Below are positions 1 through 5,477 of a stretch of DNA of 9,258 nt, one piece after another. Both the position numbers and the translations under genes were made by a program. The notes under the pieces were generated by a model, which was given only the letters and a program-made list of their open reading frames with translations, did no database searches and had not been told where the DNA came from. Position 1 is the stretch's first letter; every line of letters starts with the position of its first letter. The DNA is from Alphaproteobacteria bacterium UBA7691 (GTDB lineage: Bacteria > Pseudomonadota > Alphaproteobacteria > Ferrovibrionales > Ferrovibrionaceae), in the NCBI GenBank assembly GCA_002482765.1, contig DLGP01000003.1, forward strand, positions 18,409 through 27,666, given 5' to 3'.

Positions 1-176
1 CCGCCGCCGGCCGGCGTGTCATCGACGGTGTGATGCCGGTCGGTGGCAAAGGACCGCAGCTGCGTGGCCCGCAGCGACCAGGCGCCCTCGGCCATGCCGC
101 GGCCGATGACCGAGGCACCGAGCGGGCCGGGAAACAGGTCTGGGAACAGCGTGATGACATCGGCGCGCCAGCTCAT
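1..176 (-). CDS. trmD: tRNA (guanine-N1)-methyltransferase TrmD, 5' part only
   Basis: TrmD transfers a methyl group from S-adenosylmethionine to G37 of tRNAs that read CNN and UNN-type codons, which prevents frameshifting in the cytoplasm. Only the first 58 codons are present; the gene runs off the left edge. The translation begins MSWRADVITLFPDLFPGPLG and continues with a FATDRHHTVDDTPAGGG stretch. Both match the very conserved TrmD N-terminus (the LFPEMF-type motif and the D-x-HxTVDDxPxGGG segment of the trefoil-knot SPOUT fold). The ATG overlaps the rimM stop codon as ATGA at 173-176, so translation is probably coupled to rimM. The order rimM-trmD is the standard one. Family assignment is firm; the C-terminal catalytic part cannot be checked. 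Confidence 0.95.
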   Translation of the reverse strand, partial: MSWRADVITLFPDLFPGPLGASVIGRGMAEGAWSLRATQLRSFATDRHHTVDDTPAGG

Positions 177-736
177 GGCGCGTCGTCTTCATCCGCCTCG
201 GGCGCATCCTCGGCCTCGATTTCCACCGGCGGCACCACCACGACATAGCCACCCGCCAGATTGACCTCGGGCACGGCCAGCCGGGTGAAGGGGATGAAGC
301 GGGTTTCCCCGCTGTCGGGCCCGCGCAGTTCGAGCAGGTCGCCGGCGCCGAAATTGGGAACGGCAACGATCTGGCCCATGACGGTGCCGTCTTCCAGCCG
401 GGCAGCGAGCCCGATCAGGTCGGCATGGTAGAAATCATCCTCATCCTCGATCTCGGGCAGGAGATCGCGGTCGGCATAGAGCTCGACGCCGTTGAGCCGC
501 TCGGCCGCGTTGCGGTCGGCCACGCCCTTGAGCCGCGCCACCAGCACATTGGTGGTGGTGCGGGCTTCGAGGATTTCGATGACCAGCCCAGCACGATTGG
601 TCTCGAGGGGCCCGTAGTCCATGATGGCCAGCGGGTCCTCGGTGTAGGACTGGACGCGCACCTCGCCCTTGATGCCATGGGCCGCACCGATGCGACCCAT
701 GAGCAGTTTGTTCCGCGAACTAGACAATCGATTCAC
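173..736 (-). CDS. rimM: 16S rRNA processing / 30S maturation protein RimM
   Basis: RimM assists late maturation of the 30S subunit head, where it binds ribosomal protein uS19. The 187-residue product shows the N-terminal RimM barrel with the diagnostic GRIGAAHGIKGEVRV segment (about residues 14-28). A C-terminal PRC-barrel follows, with an HADLIGL-like strand near residues 104-110 and the terminal FIPFTRLAVPEVNL segment. It ends in an acidic Asp/Glu-rich tail of about 20 residues. The start is GTG at 734-736, overlapping the upstream stop as GTGA. An internal ATG at 698-700 would begin directly at MGRIG and lose the strand that normally precedes GRI, so the GTG is preferred. No strong Shine-Dalgarno site is visible, which fits translational coupling to the upstream gene. 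The usual left-hand neighbour rpsP is displaced by two unknown genes. Confidence 0.95.
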   Translation of the reverse strand: MNRLSSSRNKLLMGRIGAAHGIKGEVRVQSYTEDPLAIMDYGPLETNRAGLVIEILEARTTTNVLVARLKGVADRNAAERLNGVELYADRDLLPEIEDEDDFYHADLIGLAARLEDGTVMGQIVAVPNFGAGDLLELRGPDSGETRFIPFTRLAVPEVNLAGGYVVVVPPVEIEAEDAPEADEDDAP

Positions 737-1320
737 CCGGGACGCACGCGATCAACGAAACGTTTCAGCACGTCGTAGAAGGACACCATGAGGTCAATGT
801 CAAACAATTCGTTGTGGCGCAGTGGCAGCGGGGCATCTTCTTCCCGTAGCGGAAAGGACGCATCGGGTGTTCCCGACCGCGCTGCGAACAGCACGTCGAG
901 GGCATAATCTGACGACGCCACCCGGAACTTGTCCAGCCAGCCGGCCATGCGCCGGATGGTCCGCGGGTCGAGGTCGATGAAGCGCGCCCCCAAACGGTTA
1001 AAACCGCAGGACAGGGCAAACAACGGGTTGAAATAGAAGTGGTCGCTGACCCCGGGATCCGTCTGAATCGGCCGGACCAGCATGACCGAGAGGGTCGAGA
1101 GCGCCGCGACCTTTTCCATCCGGCTCCAATGGCCGTGGGCCAACCGCCGGGCCTGCATGTAGGACGCATTCAACCGGAAATAGACGTCGGCGACCAATAC
1201 GAGCGTGAGCATGTCGGGCGGCTCATAGGCCTCTGCCGCCCCTGCCAGCGCGGCCGGGAAACGATCGCGGACATGCAAGAGGTATCGAAGTTCCTCGTCA
1301 TAACGATCGATCTCGCTCAA
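733..1320 (-). CDS. Uncharacterised 195-residue protein coupled to rimM
   Basis: I do not recognise this family. The product is 195 residues, soluble, with no signal peptide and no obvious membrane segment. It reads as mostly helical: an acidic N-terminus (MSEIDRYDEELRYLLHVRD), a central stretch rich in hydrophobic residues (KVAALSTLSVMLVRPI, about residues 70-85), an aromatic segment with FYFNPLFALSCGFNRLG, and a basic patch DPRTIRRMAGWLDKF. One cysteine is seen. The start is TTG at 1318-1320, preceded by GGAG at 1327-1330 with six bases between; no in-frame ATG lies upstream before a stop. Its stop overlaps the rimM GTG start (GTGA, 733-736), so the two are very likely co-translated. Base composition is less GC-rich than that of rimM or ffh, which suggests later acquisition. 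An accessory role in ribosome maturation or an unrelated passenger gene are both possible. Confidence 0.72.
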   Translation of the reverse strand: MSEIDRYDEELRYLLHVRDRFPAALAGAAEAYEPPDMLTLVLVADVYFRLNASYMQARRLAHGHWSRMEKVAALSTLSVMLVRPIQTDPGVSDHFYFNPLFALSCGFNRLGARFIDLDPRTIRRMAGWLDKFRVASSDYALDVLFAARSGTPDASFPLREEDAPLPLRHNELFDIDLMVSFYDVLKRFVDRVRPG

Positions 1321-1330
1321 CCTTGACTCC

Positions 1331-1363
1331 GCCGCATAGCACAGAACTTCAGCTGTCTGCGGC
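1331..1363. other. Imperfect inverted repeat upstream of the 195-residue gene
   Basis: GCCGCA at 1331-1336 pairs with TGCGGC at 1358-1363, and inside it ACAG at 1341-1344 can pair with CTGT at 1353-1356, with bulges between. On the minus strand this hairpin would end immediately before the GGAG ribosome-binding site (1327-1330) of the downstream TTG-started gene. No T run follows, so a terminator is unlikely. It could modulate translation initiation or mean nothing. Confidence 0.25.
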
Positions 1364-1391
1364 GACGGTTTAACTCAAGATCAAGCTGGCG

Positions 1392-1577
1392 TCACTTGTC
1401 GAAAATCTGCCGTATCACCACCGGGTCAGTAGCCGCAGACGCCTCGATATTGTCGTGCCACTTGTCGACGATGATCCTGTCCACCTGCCGATGATGGTTA
1501 TCTTCCTTCTTGAGAGCAGCTGCATTCAGAACTTCTTCCGACCACTGCTGTGGTCCGAGGGACTTTCTGTCGCGCAA
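1392..1577 (-). CDS. Small hypothetical protein, 61 residues
   Basis: This small reading frame fills most of the 364-bp stretch between rpsP and the 195-residue gene. The start is TTG at 1575-1577. It is supported by a strong Shine-Dalgarno sequence, AAGGAG at 1584-1589, six bases upstream, and by an in-frame stop at 1605-1607 that rules out a longer form. The product is hydrophilic and highly charged, with KKEDNHHRQVDRIIVDKWHD in the middle and no membrane segment, signal peptide or zinc motif. I do not recognise it. Codon choice includes ATA, TCT, ACT and GCT, which are rare in the neighbouring housekeeping genes. It may be a genuine small protein paired with the 195-residue gene 71 bp downstream, or the 3' remnant of a larger transferred gene. 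The ribosome-binding site argues for translation. Confidence 0.5.
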   Translation of the reverse strand: MRDRKSLGPQQWSEEVLNAAALKKEDNHHRQVDRIIVDKWHDNIEASAATDPVVIRQIFDK

Positions 1578-1583
1578 GGGCAG

Positions 1584-1589
1584 CTCCTT
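1584..1589 (-). promoter_or_regulatory. Ribosome-binding site for the 61-residue ORF
   Basis: The minus strand reads AAGGAG, close to a full match to the anti-Shine-Dalgarno sequence, six bases before the TTG at 1575-1577. It is the main support for calling this short non-ATG reading frame a gene. Confidence 0.6.
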
Positions 1590-1642
1590 CGAATCGATCA
1601 GGCATCATCACAATGCTTGAGAACCGATCTGGTGGCAAACAG

Positions 1643-1673
1643 AGCTGGCAGCCGAAGCGATCGGCTGCCAGCT
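1643..1673 (-). terminator. Perfect 13-bp hairpin downstream of rpsP
   Basis: The arms 1643-1655 and 1661-1673 are perfectly complementary (AGCTGGCAGCCGA and its reverse complement) around a five-base loop. The hairpin begins 11 bases after the rpsP stop. On the minus strand it is followed by CTGTTTG, a poor but T-containing tail, so it may be a weak intrinsic terminator or a 3'-end stabiliser of the ffh-rpsP message. An alternative 8-bp pairing, GCCGAAGC (1651-1658) with GCTTCGGC (1671-1678), is mutually exclusive with the main stem. If it terminates, the downstream genes including rimM and trmD need either read-through or their own promoter. Confidence 0.55.
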
Positions 1674-1684
1674 TCGGCCATGGC

Positions 1685-2041
1685 TTACTCGGCAGCGCCT
1701 TCGGCAGCAGCGGCGGCCTTGGCCTTGGCCTCGGCACGCTCGGTGGCCTTCTTGCCCGGCACGGCCTTTTCCGGATTGTTGCGCGCCTCGCGCTTGAGCA
1801 GGCCTGCCGCATCGCAGAAGCGGGCCACGCGATCGGTCGGCTGCGCGCCGACGCCCAGCCAATGCTGCACGCGGTCGGCGACCAGGTTCACGCGCTTGTC
1901 CTTGTCGGCCAGCTTGGGGTCATAGGTGCCGACCCGCTCGATGAAGCGGCCATCGCGCGGGCTGCGCGAATCGGCCACCACAATGCGGAAATAGGGGCGC
2001 TTCTTGGCACCACCGCGGGTCATGCGGATCTTGACGGACAT
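1685..2041 (-). CDS. rpsP: Small ribosomal subunit protein bS16
   Basis: bS16 is a structural protein of the 30S body that helps fold the 16S rRNA 5' domain. The 118-residue product opens with the conserved MSVKIRMTRGGAKKRPYFRI and contains the typical DSRSPRDGRFIERVGTYDP segment (about residues 24-42) and the HWLGVGAQPTDRV motif (about 60-72). After residue about 85 it has a lysine- and alanine-rich tail, as in many alphaproteobacterial bS16 proteins, which are longer than the roughly 82-residue E. coli protein. The ATG at 2039-2041 has AAAGGA at 2047-2052, five bases upstream. It lies 44 bp after ffh on the same strand and is probably co-transcribed with it. The gene that usually follows, rimM, is about 950 bp away here. 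Confidence 0.97.
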   Translation of the reverse strand: MSVKIRMTRGGAKKRPYFRIVVADSRSPRDGRFIERVGTYDPKLADKDKRVNLVADRVQHWLGVGAQPTDRVARFCDAAGLLKREARNNPEKAVPGKKATERAEAKAKAAAAAEGAAE

Positions 2042-2085
2042 GGTTTTCCTTTCTTCGAACCAGTGATAACGCGAAACTGAAAAAT

Positions 2086-3471
2086 CTACTTCGGCATGCC
2101 GGGCAAGCCGCCCATGGCACCCATCATCGACCGCATGAAGCCCTTCTGCCCCAGCTTCGACATGCGTTTCATCATGTCGGCCATTTGCAGATGCTGCTTC
2201 AGCAGCTTGTTCACATCCTGCACCGAGGTGCCGGAACCGGCAGCAATCCGCTTCTTGCGCGAAGCATGGATCACCTTGGGATTCTTGCGCTCCTCGCGGG
2301 TCATGGAGGCGATGATCGCCTCCTGCCGCTTGAGCATGCGCTCGTCGACATTGGCGCCGGCCATCTGCTGCTTGATCTTGCCAACACCCGGCAGCATGTC
2401 CATCACGCTCGACATGCCGCCCATCTTGCGCAGCTGCTTGAGCTGCGAGGCCATGTCGTTGAGATCAAACTGGCCCTTCTGCACCCGGGCCGCCAGCCGC
2501 TCGGCCTCTTCCTTCTCAATCGTCTCGGCGGCCTTCTCGACCAGCGACACGATGTCGCCCATGCCGAGAATACGCTGCGCGATACGCTGCGGATGGAACG
2601 GCTCGATGGCATCCAGCTTTTCGCCGACGCCGATCAGCTTGATCGGCTTGCCGGTGACCGCGCGCATCGAAAGCGCAGCACCACCACGGCCATCGCCGTC
2701 CACCCGGGTCAGCACGATGCCGGTGACGCCCAGGCGGTCATTGAAGCTTTTGGCGACATTGACGGCATCCTGGCCGGTCAGACTGTCGGCCACCAGCAGC
2801 ACTTCATGCGGCTGCGTCGCATCGCGCACGGCCGCCACTTCCAGCATCAGCGCTTCATCAACATGCAGGCGGCCGGCAGTATCCAGCATCAGCACGTCAT
2901 AGCCGCCGAGCTTGGCGGCTTGCAGCGCACGCTTGGCGATCTCCACCGGCATCTGGCCGGGCACGATCGGCAGGCAGGCCACGCCGGTCTGCTCGCCGAG
3001 AATCTTGAGCTGCTCCTGCGCCGCCGGGCGATGCACGTCCAACGACGCCATCAGCACCTTCTTGCGGTCTTTCTGCGTCAGCCGCAGCGCGATCTTGGCC
3101 GTGCTGGTGGTTTTGCCCGAACCCTGCAAACCAACCATCAGGATCGGCACCGGGGCCACGGCGGCAAGGTCGATCTCGCTGGTTTCGGCGCCCGGGGCAT
3201 CGCTGCGCCCGCCCAGCATCTCGATCAGGCTGTCATGGACAATCTTGATGACCATCTGGCCCGGGGTCACCGAACGCAGCACTTCCTGGCCAACCGCCTT
3301 CGACTTCACATTGTCGATAAAATTCTTCACCACCGGCAGCGCCACGTCGGCTTCGAGCAAGGCCACGCGCACTTCGCGCATCGCCTCGTTCACGTCAGCC
3401 TCGCTCAACGCACCGCGCTTGCGCAGACGGTCGAAGACCTGGCCGAGTTTGCCGCTCAAATTCTCGAACAT
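2086..3471 (-). CDS. ffh: Signal recognition particle protein Ffh (SRP54 GTPase)
   Basis: Ffh binds 4.5S RNA and nascent signal sequences and, with FtsY, targets ribosomes to the inner-membrane translocon. The 461-residue product has the complete NG-M layout. The N helical bundle covers residues 1 to about 85. The G domain carries the P-loop GLQGSGKTT (114-122), DVHRPAA (145-151), DTAGR (197-201), TRVDGD (255-260, where TKxDGD is commoner) and GVGEKLD (281-287). The methionine-rich M domain runs from about 330, with the RNA-binding segment SRKKRIAAGSG (414-424) and a Met/Gly-rich C-terminus. The start is set at ATG 3469-3471, giving MFENLSGKLG, the standard Ffh N-terminus; AGGAG at 3482-3486 lies 11 bases upstream, a little far. 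An upstream in-frame GTG at 3538-3540 would add 23 residues foreign to the family. A good promoter lies upstream at 3599-3627. Confidence 0.97.
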   Translation of the reverse strand: MFENLSGKLGQVFDRLRKRGALSEADVNEAMREVRVALLEADVALPVVKNFIDNVKSKAVGQEVLRSVTPGQMVIKIVHDSLIEMLGGRSDAPGAETSEIDLAAVAPVPILMVGLQGSGKTTSTAKIALRLTQKDRKKVLMASLDVHRPAAQEQLKILGEQTGVACLPIVPGQMPVEIAKRALQAAKLGGYDVLMLDTAGRLHVDEALMLEVAAVRDATQPHEVLLVADSLTGQDAVNVAKSFNDRLGVTGIVLTRVDGDGRGGAALSMRAVTGKPIKLIGVGEKLDAIEPFHPQRIAQRILGMGDIVSLVEKAAETIEKEEAERLAARVQKGQFDLNDMASQLKQLRKMGGMSSVMDMLPGVGKIKQQMAGANVDERMLKRQEAIIASMTREERKNPKVIHASRKKRIAAGSGTSVQDVNKLLKQHLQMADMMKRMSKLGQKGFMRSMMGAMGGLPGMPK

Positions 3472-3517
3472 GTGTCCGATAGCTCCTGTGATGTTCCGGC
3501 TGGGCTGCGGCCAAACG

Positions 3518-3536
3518 AAAAACGCGCCCGTGCGCG
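3518..3536 (-). promoter_or_regulatory. Attenuator-like hairpin plus T5 in the ffh leader
   Basis: Read on the minus strand, CGCGC, ACGG loop, GCGCG (3536-3523) is followed directly by TTTTT (3522-3518) and, two bases on, TTT. This has the form of a short intrinsic terminator inside the roughly 120-base leader between the predicted ffh promoter and its ATG. The stem is only 5 bp, all GC, so its strength is uncertain. It could attenuate ffh expression or be incidental in GC-rich DNA. Confidence 0.3.
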
Positions 3537-3598
3537 ACACTCGCGGACGGACGGCGATCCTCGGACCGGGGTAGTTTCCCTAACCGGAAAGCGGGCGG

Positions 3599-3627
3599 AA
3601 TAAACCGCCTTGGGCCGGCATTGTCAA
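3599..3627 (-). promoter_or_regulatory. Predicted sigma-70 type promoter for ffh
   Basis: On the minus strand a perfect -35 box TTGACA (3627-3622) is followed after 17 bases by TTTATT (3604-3599), four of six matches to the -10 consensus. Transcription would start near 3592, giving a leader of about 120 bases for ffh. Its -35 box is only 6 bp from the -35 box of the divergent toxin-antitoxin promoter, so RNA polymerase probably cannot occupy both at once. Confidence 0.65.
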
Positions 3628-3633
3628 GCCGCC

Positions 3634-3662
3634 TTGCAATACAAACCATATGGACTTATTAT
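3634..3662 (+). promoter_or_regulatory. Predicted promoter of the xre-res toxin-antitoxin operon
   Basis: TTGCAA (3634-3639, four of six matches) is separated by 17 bases from TATTAT (3657-3662, five of six matches). Transcription would begin near 3669, about 15 bases before the antitoxin ATG. Palindromic sites lie inside the spacer and at the start point, the expected layout for a promoter repressed by its own antitoxin. Confidence 0.65.
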
Positions 3663-3676
3663 TTGGACCATATGGA
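3645..3676. promoter_or_regulatory. Paired palindromic operator of the toxin-antitoxin operon
   Basis: The 10-bp sequence ACCATATGGA occurs twice, at 3645-3654 and 3667-3676, each centred on the perfect palindrome CCATATGG. The centres are 22 bp apart, about two helical turns, so two dimers would bind the same DNA face. One copy lies between the -35 and -10 boxes and the other covers the transcription start and runs into the ribosome-binding site. This is the expected position for autorepression by the Xre-family antitoxin, alone or with the RES toxin. The binding protein is inferred. Confidence 0.6.
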
Positions 3677-3678
3677 GG
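3674..3678 (+). promoter_or_regulatory. Ribosome-binding site deciding the antitoxin start
   Basis: GGAGG lies five bases before the ATG at 3684-3686, ideal spacing. This argues against the in-frame ATG at 3672-3674, which sits inside the operator palindrome, almost at the predicted 5' end of the mRNA. Confidence 0.6.
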
Positions 3679-3683
3679 CGAAC

Positions 3684-4100
3684 ATGGAATTCCTGCGCGA
3701 GACCGTGGAAGTGCTGGGCGGTGCGGCAGTGTTTCGCCACAGTATCACCACCGCGCAACAGCTTGATGCGGCCGCCCGCCTGGGCCTGCCGACCGGCAGC
3801 ATCACTGCGCTCGGCACCGGCTTTGGCATCCAGCCACAGCGGATTCTGCCGGCCACAACCTGGAAACGCCGCCTCAAGGCCGGGCGCCTGAGCCCGGATG
3901 AAAGTGACAAGGCGGTGCGCATCGCCCATGTGCTGGCCGTGGCGCGCCATGTGCTCGGCCCGGCCATGGTGCCGGATTTCCTGAGCGCCGCGCTGCCGGA
4001 ACTGGGCGGCAGCAAACCGGCCGATGCCATCCTGAGCGAAATCGGTGCCCGCGAAGTGGAAGCCATCCTGTGGCGCATCTTCTATGGCCTGCCGGCGTGA
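3684..4100 (+). CDS. Xre/MbcA/ParS-family antitoxin of a RES toxin-antitoxin pair
   Basis: This is the antitoxin that neutralises the RES toxin encoded next to it and probably represses the operon. The 138-residue product has a central helix-turn-helix-like region (about residues 57-95, with TTWKRRLKAGRLSPDESDKA). Its C-terminal DUF2384-type toxin-binding domain ends in GAREVEAILWRIFYGLPA, the segment that in characterised family members inserts into the toxin active site. The ATG at 3684 is chosen for its strong ribosome-binding site; starts at 3672 or 3621 are in frame but poorer. The stop overlaps the toxin GTG as GTGA (4097-4100), giving coupled translation with antitoxin first. Family membership comes from the C-terminal motif and gene order and is strong. 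DNA binding at the paired CCATATGG sites is inferred. Confidence 0.9.
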   Translation: MEFLRETVEVLGGAAVFRHSITTAQQLDAAARLGLPTGSITALGTGFGIQPQRILPATTWKRRLKAGRLSPDESDKAVRIAHVLAVARHVLGPAMVPDFLSAALPELGGSKPADAILSEIGAREVEAILWRIFYGLPA

Positions 4101-4549
4101 AAGCCTACCGAATCGCTGACCGCCGGCATCCTTTGCTGGATGGTTTCGGCGCCTATCTGCATGGCGGGCGCTGGAATAGTCGTGGCCGGCGCGTTGTCTA
4201 TGCCGCCGCCTCGCTGGCGGTGGCGCGGCTGGAATTGCTGGTGCATCTGCCTTTTGGCGCCGTGCCGTCAAGCCATGCCTGGATCGAGATCACCCTGCCC
4301 GGCCATGCCGGCATCGAGCGGCTGGACGAAACCGCCCTACCGGGCTGGCATGACATGGATTGCCGCGTGGCGCGCAGCTTCGGCGATGCCTGGCATGAAA
4401 GCCGGCGCAGCCTGGCGCTTTATGTGCCGTCGCTGGCGGCGCAGGGCGACTATAATATTCTGCTCAATCAAGACCATGCGGATTTTGCCCAGGTTGAAGC
4501 CGGCCCGCCTCAGAGCCTGAACTGGGATGAAAGATTATTCAAACGCTGA
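4097..4549 (+). CDS. RES-domain toxin
   Basis: RES toxins act in the cytoplasm. Characterised members degrade NAD+ (Res, MbcT) or ADP-ribosylate a nucleotide-synthesis enzyme (ParT). The 150-residue product begins with an AYRIAD-type strand and carries LHGGRWNSRGRRVVYAA (about residues 21-37), the hallmark of the family. Arg25, Tyr35 and Glu46 have the same 10- and 11-residue spacing as the catalytic-pocket Arg31, Tyr41 and Glu52 described for the Pseudomonas putida Res toxin, so the active site appears intact. A DYNILLNQDHADF segment near the C-terminus is also typical. The start is GTG at 4097-4099, overlapping the antitoxin stop. An in-frame ATG at 4070 would add nine residues read from inside the antitoxin gene and is less likely. 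Which RES activity this one has cannot be told from sequence. Confidence 0.92.
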   Translation: MKAYRIADRRHPLLDGFGAYLHGGRWNSRGRRVVYAAASLAVARLELLVHLPFGAVPSSHAWIEITLPGHAGIERLDETALPGWHDMDCRVARSFGDAWHESRRSLALYVPSLAAQGDYNILLNQDHADFAQVEAGPPQSLNWDERLFKR

Positions 4550-4558
4550 TCGCCCGGC

Positions 4559-5434
4559 TCACGGCGCGATTTCCGGCGGCGCCGGTGGCGGCGCCTCTTG
4601 CAGCGGATTGAGCACCATGCGGTCATTGATCCGCGCTGCCGTGACATGGCCGCCAACTTCACCCAGCATCCAGGTGGTGCGCAGCCGCACCGGCAGCCAG
4701 ACCGGCTGGCCCGGCAGCCGGGCGAGCCACATTTCCGTGACTTCGTTTTCAAGCTTGCGGGTGTTTTCCATGTGTTTGCGGGTATAGCCGGCAATCGGCT
4801 CAAAACGCAGCTGGCATTTCAGTGCCGGCCCGGCATAGGCCGAGCGCTCGCTGGCCGGCAGGCTTTCCATGCCAACCATTTCGTAATGCAGGTTGAAGCG
4901 CCGCCGGCCATCAAAAATCCGGTCACTGCCGGTGCAGGGCGCGGCGCTGTCCCGCGCCAGCACCCGCGCCAGCAGGGCGGTGGTGGGATCAAAGGTGTTG
5001 CGAATCTGCTCCGGCAGCACCGGCTCGCGGTCGTCATTCTCCGCCGGTGGATCAATAACCGTGCTGGGCAAGCCATCCTCACCCCACACCATCACAACGC
5101 TGCGGCGGGAAAAGCTGCCATCGCTCAGGCTGGCATACCGCAGCGGGCTGAGCCGGCCAGCCGGATCAAGCCGCAGCCGCAGGTCACTTTCCATACGGAA
5201 ACGCAAAAGCAGGTTGGCGGTGCCGGTGCTGCGCACACCGGACACCACTTGCATGCCCTCGGCATTGCCACGGGCCTCCAGCTCAATATCGAAGGCGCGA
5301 CCACCCAGGGCATAGACGCCATAGCTAAGCTGAGCCGAGCGCAGCCCGGAATCGCTCGCCAGGGCCGAAAGCGGCAGCAACAGGGCAGCCAGAAAAACCG
5401 GCAGGCGTATTGGCATACCACTAACATCGGGCAT
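4559..5434 (-). CDS. Secreted DUF3108-family protein
   Basis: This is a DUF3108-family protein of unknown biochemical role, predicted to act in the periplasm. The 291-residue product has a signal peptide (hydrophobic core LPVFLAALLLPLSALA, likely cut after residue 26). A beta-rich body follows with LSYGVYALGGRAFDIELEA (about 36-54), RNTFDPTTALLARVLA (145-160) and IFDGRRRFNLHYEMVG (173-188); the last two segments are typical of DUF3108. Cys167 and Cys207 could form a disulfide. The C-terminus is proline-rich. The ATG at 5434 is used; a second in-frame ATG at 5416 (MPIRLPVFL) would remove an acidic residue ahead of the signal peptide and may be the true start, since neither has a clear ribosome-binding site. 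It lies 43 bp after the 150-residue gene on the same strand and converges with the RES toxin gene, with a 9-bp gap. Confidence 0.85.
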   Translation of the reverse strand: MPDVSGMPIRLPVFLAALLLPLSALASDSGLRSAQLSYGVYALGGRAFDIELEARGNAEGMQVVSGVRSTGTANLLLRFRMESDLRLRLDPAGRLSPLRYASLSDGSFSRRSVVMVWGEDGLPSTVIDPPAENDDREPVLPEQIRNTFDPTTALLARVLARDSAAPCTGSDRIFDGRRRFNLHYEMVGMESLPASERSAYAGPALKCQLRFEPIAGYTRKHMENTRKLENEVTEMWLARLPGQPVWLPVRLRTTWMLGEVGGHVTAARINDRMVLNPLQEAPPPAPPEIAP

Positions 5435-5477
5435 CCCGGCCAGATTTCAAGCCGATTCTGCGCCCGGCCAGATGCCG

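Noticed and set aside
1455..2080. Plus-strand open frames across the rpsP region
   Set aside because: They overlap rpsP and the hairpin region in antisense and have Ala/Ser/Arg-rich shadow composition with no ribosome-binding site of note.
3472..3540. Longer Ffh starting at the upstream GTG
   Set aside because: The additional 23 residues do not resemble any Ffh N-terminus, and the added region contains the T5 hairpin. MFENLSGKLG is the usual start.
2185..3603. Plus-strand open frame of 472 codons opposite ffh
   Set aside because: It lies antisense to the fully conserved ffh, and its His-, Gln- and Arg-rich composition is what GC-rich codons give on the opposite strand. No family motif is visible.
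4070..4096. RES toxin starting at the ATG at 4070
   Set aside because: It would add residues read from inside the antitoxin gene. The GTG at 4097 gives the usual RES N-terminus and a classic 4-bp overlap.
4578..4600. GGCGCC inverted repeat near the end of the RES and DUF3108 genes as a terminator
   Set aside because: The 6-bp repeat lies inside the proline/alanine-rich 3' coding part of the DUF3108 gene and is followed by TCTTG, not a T run.
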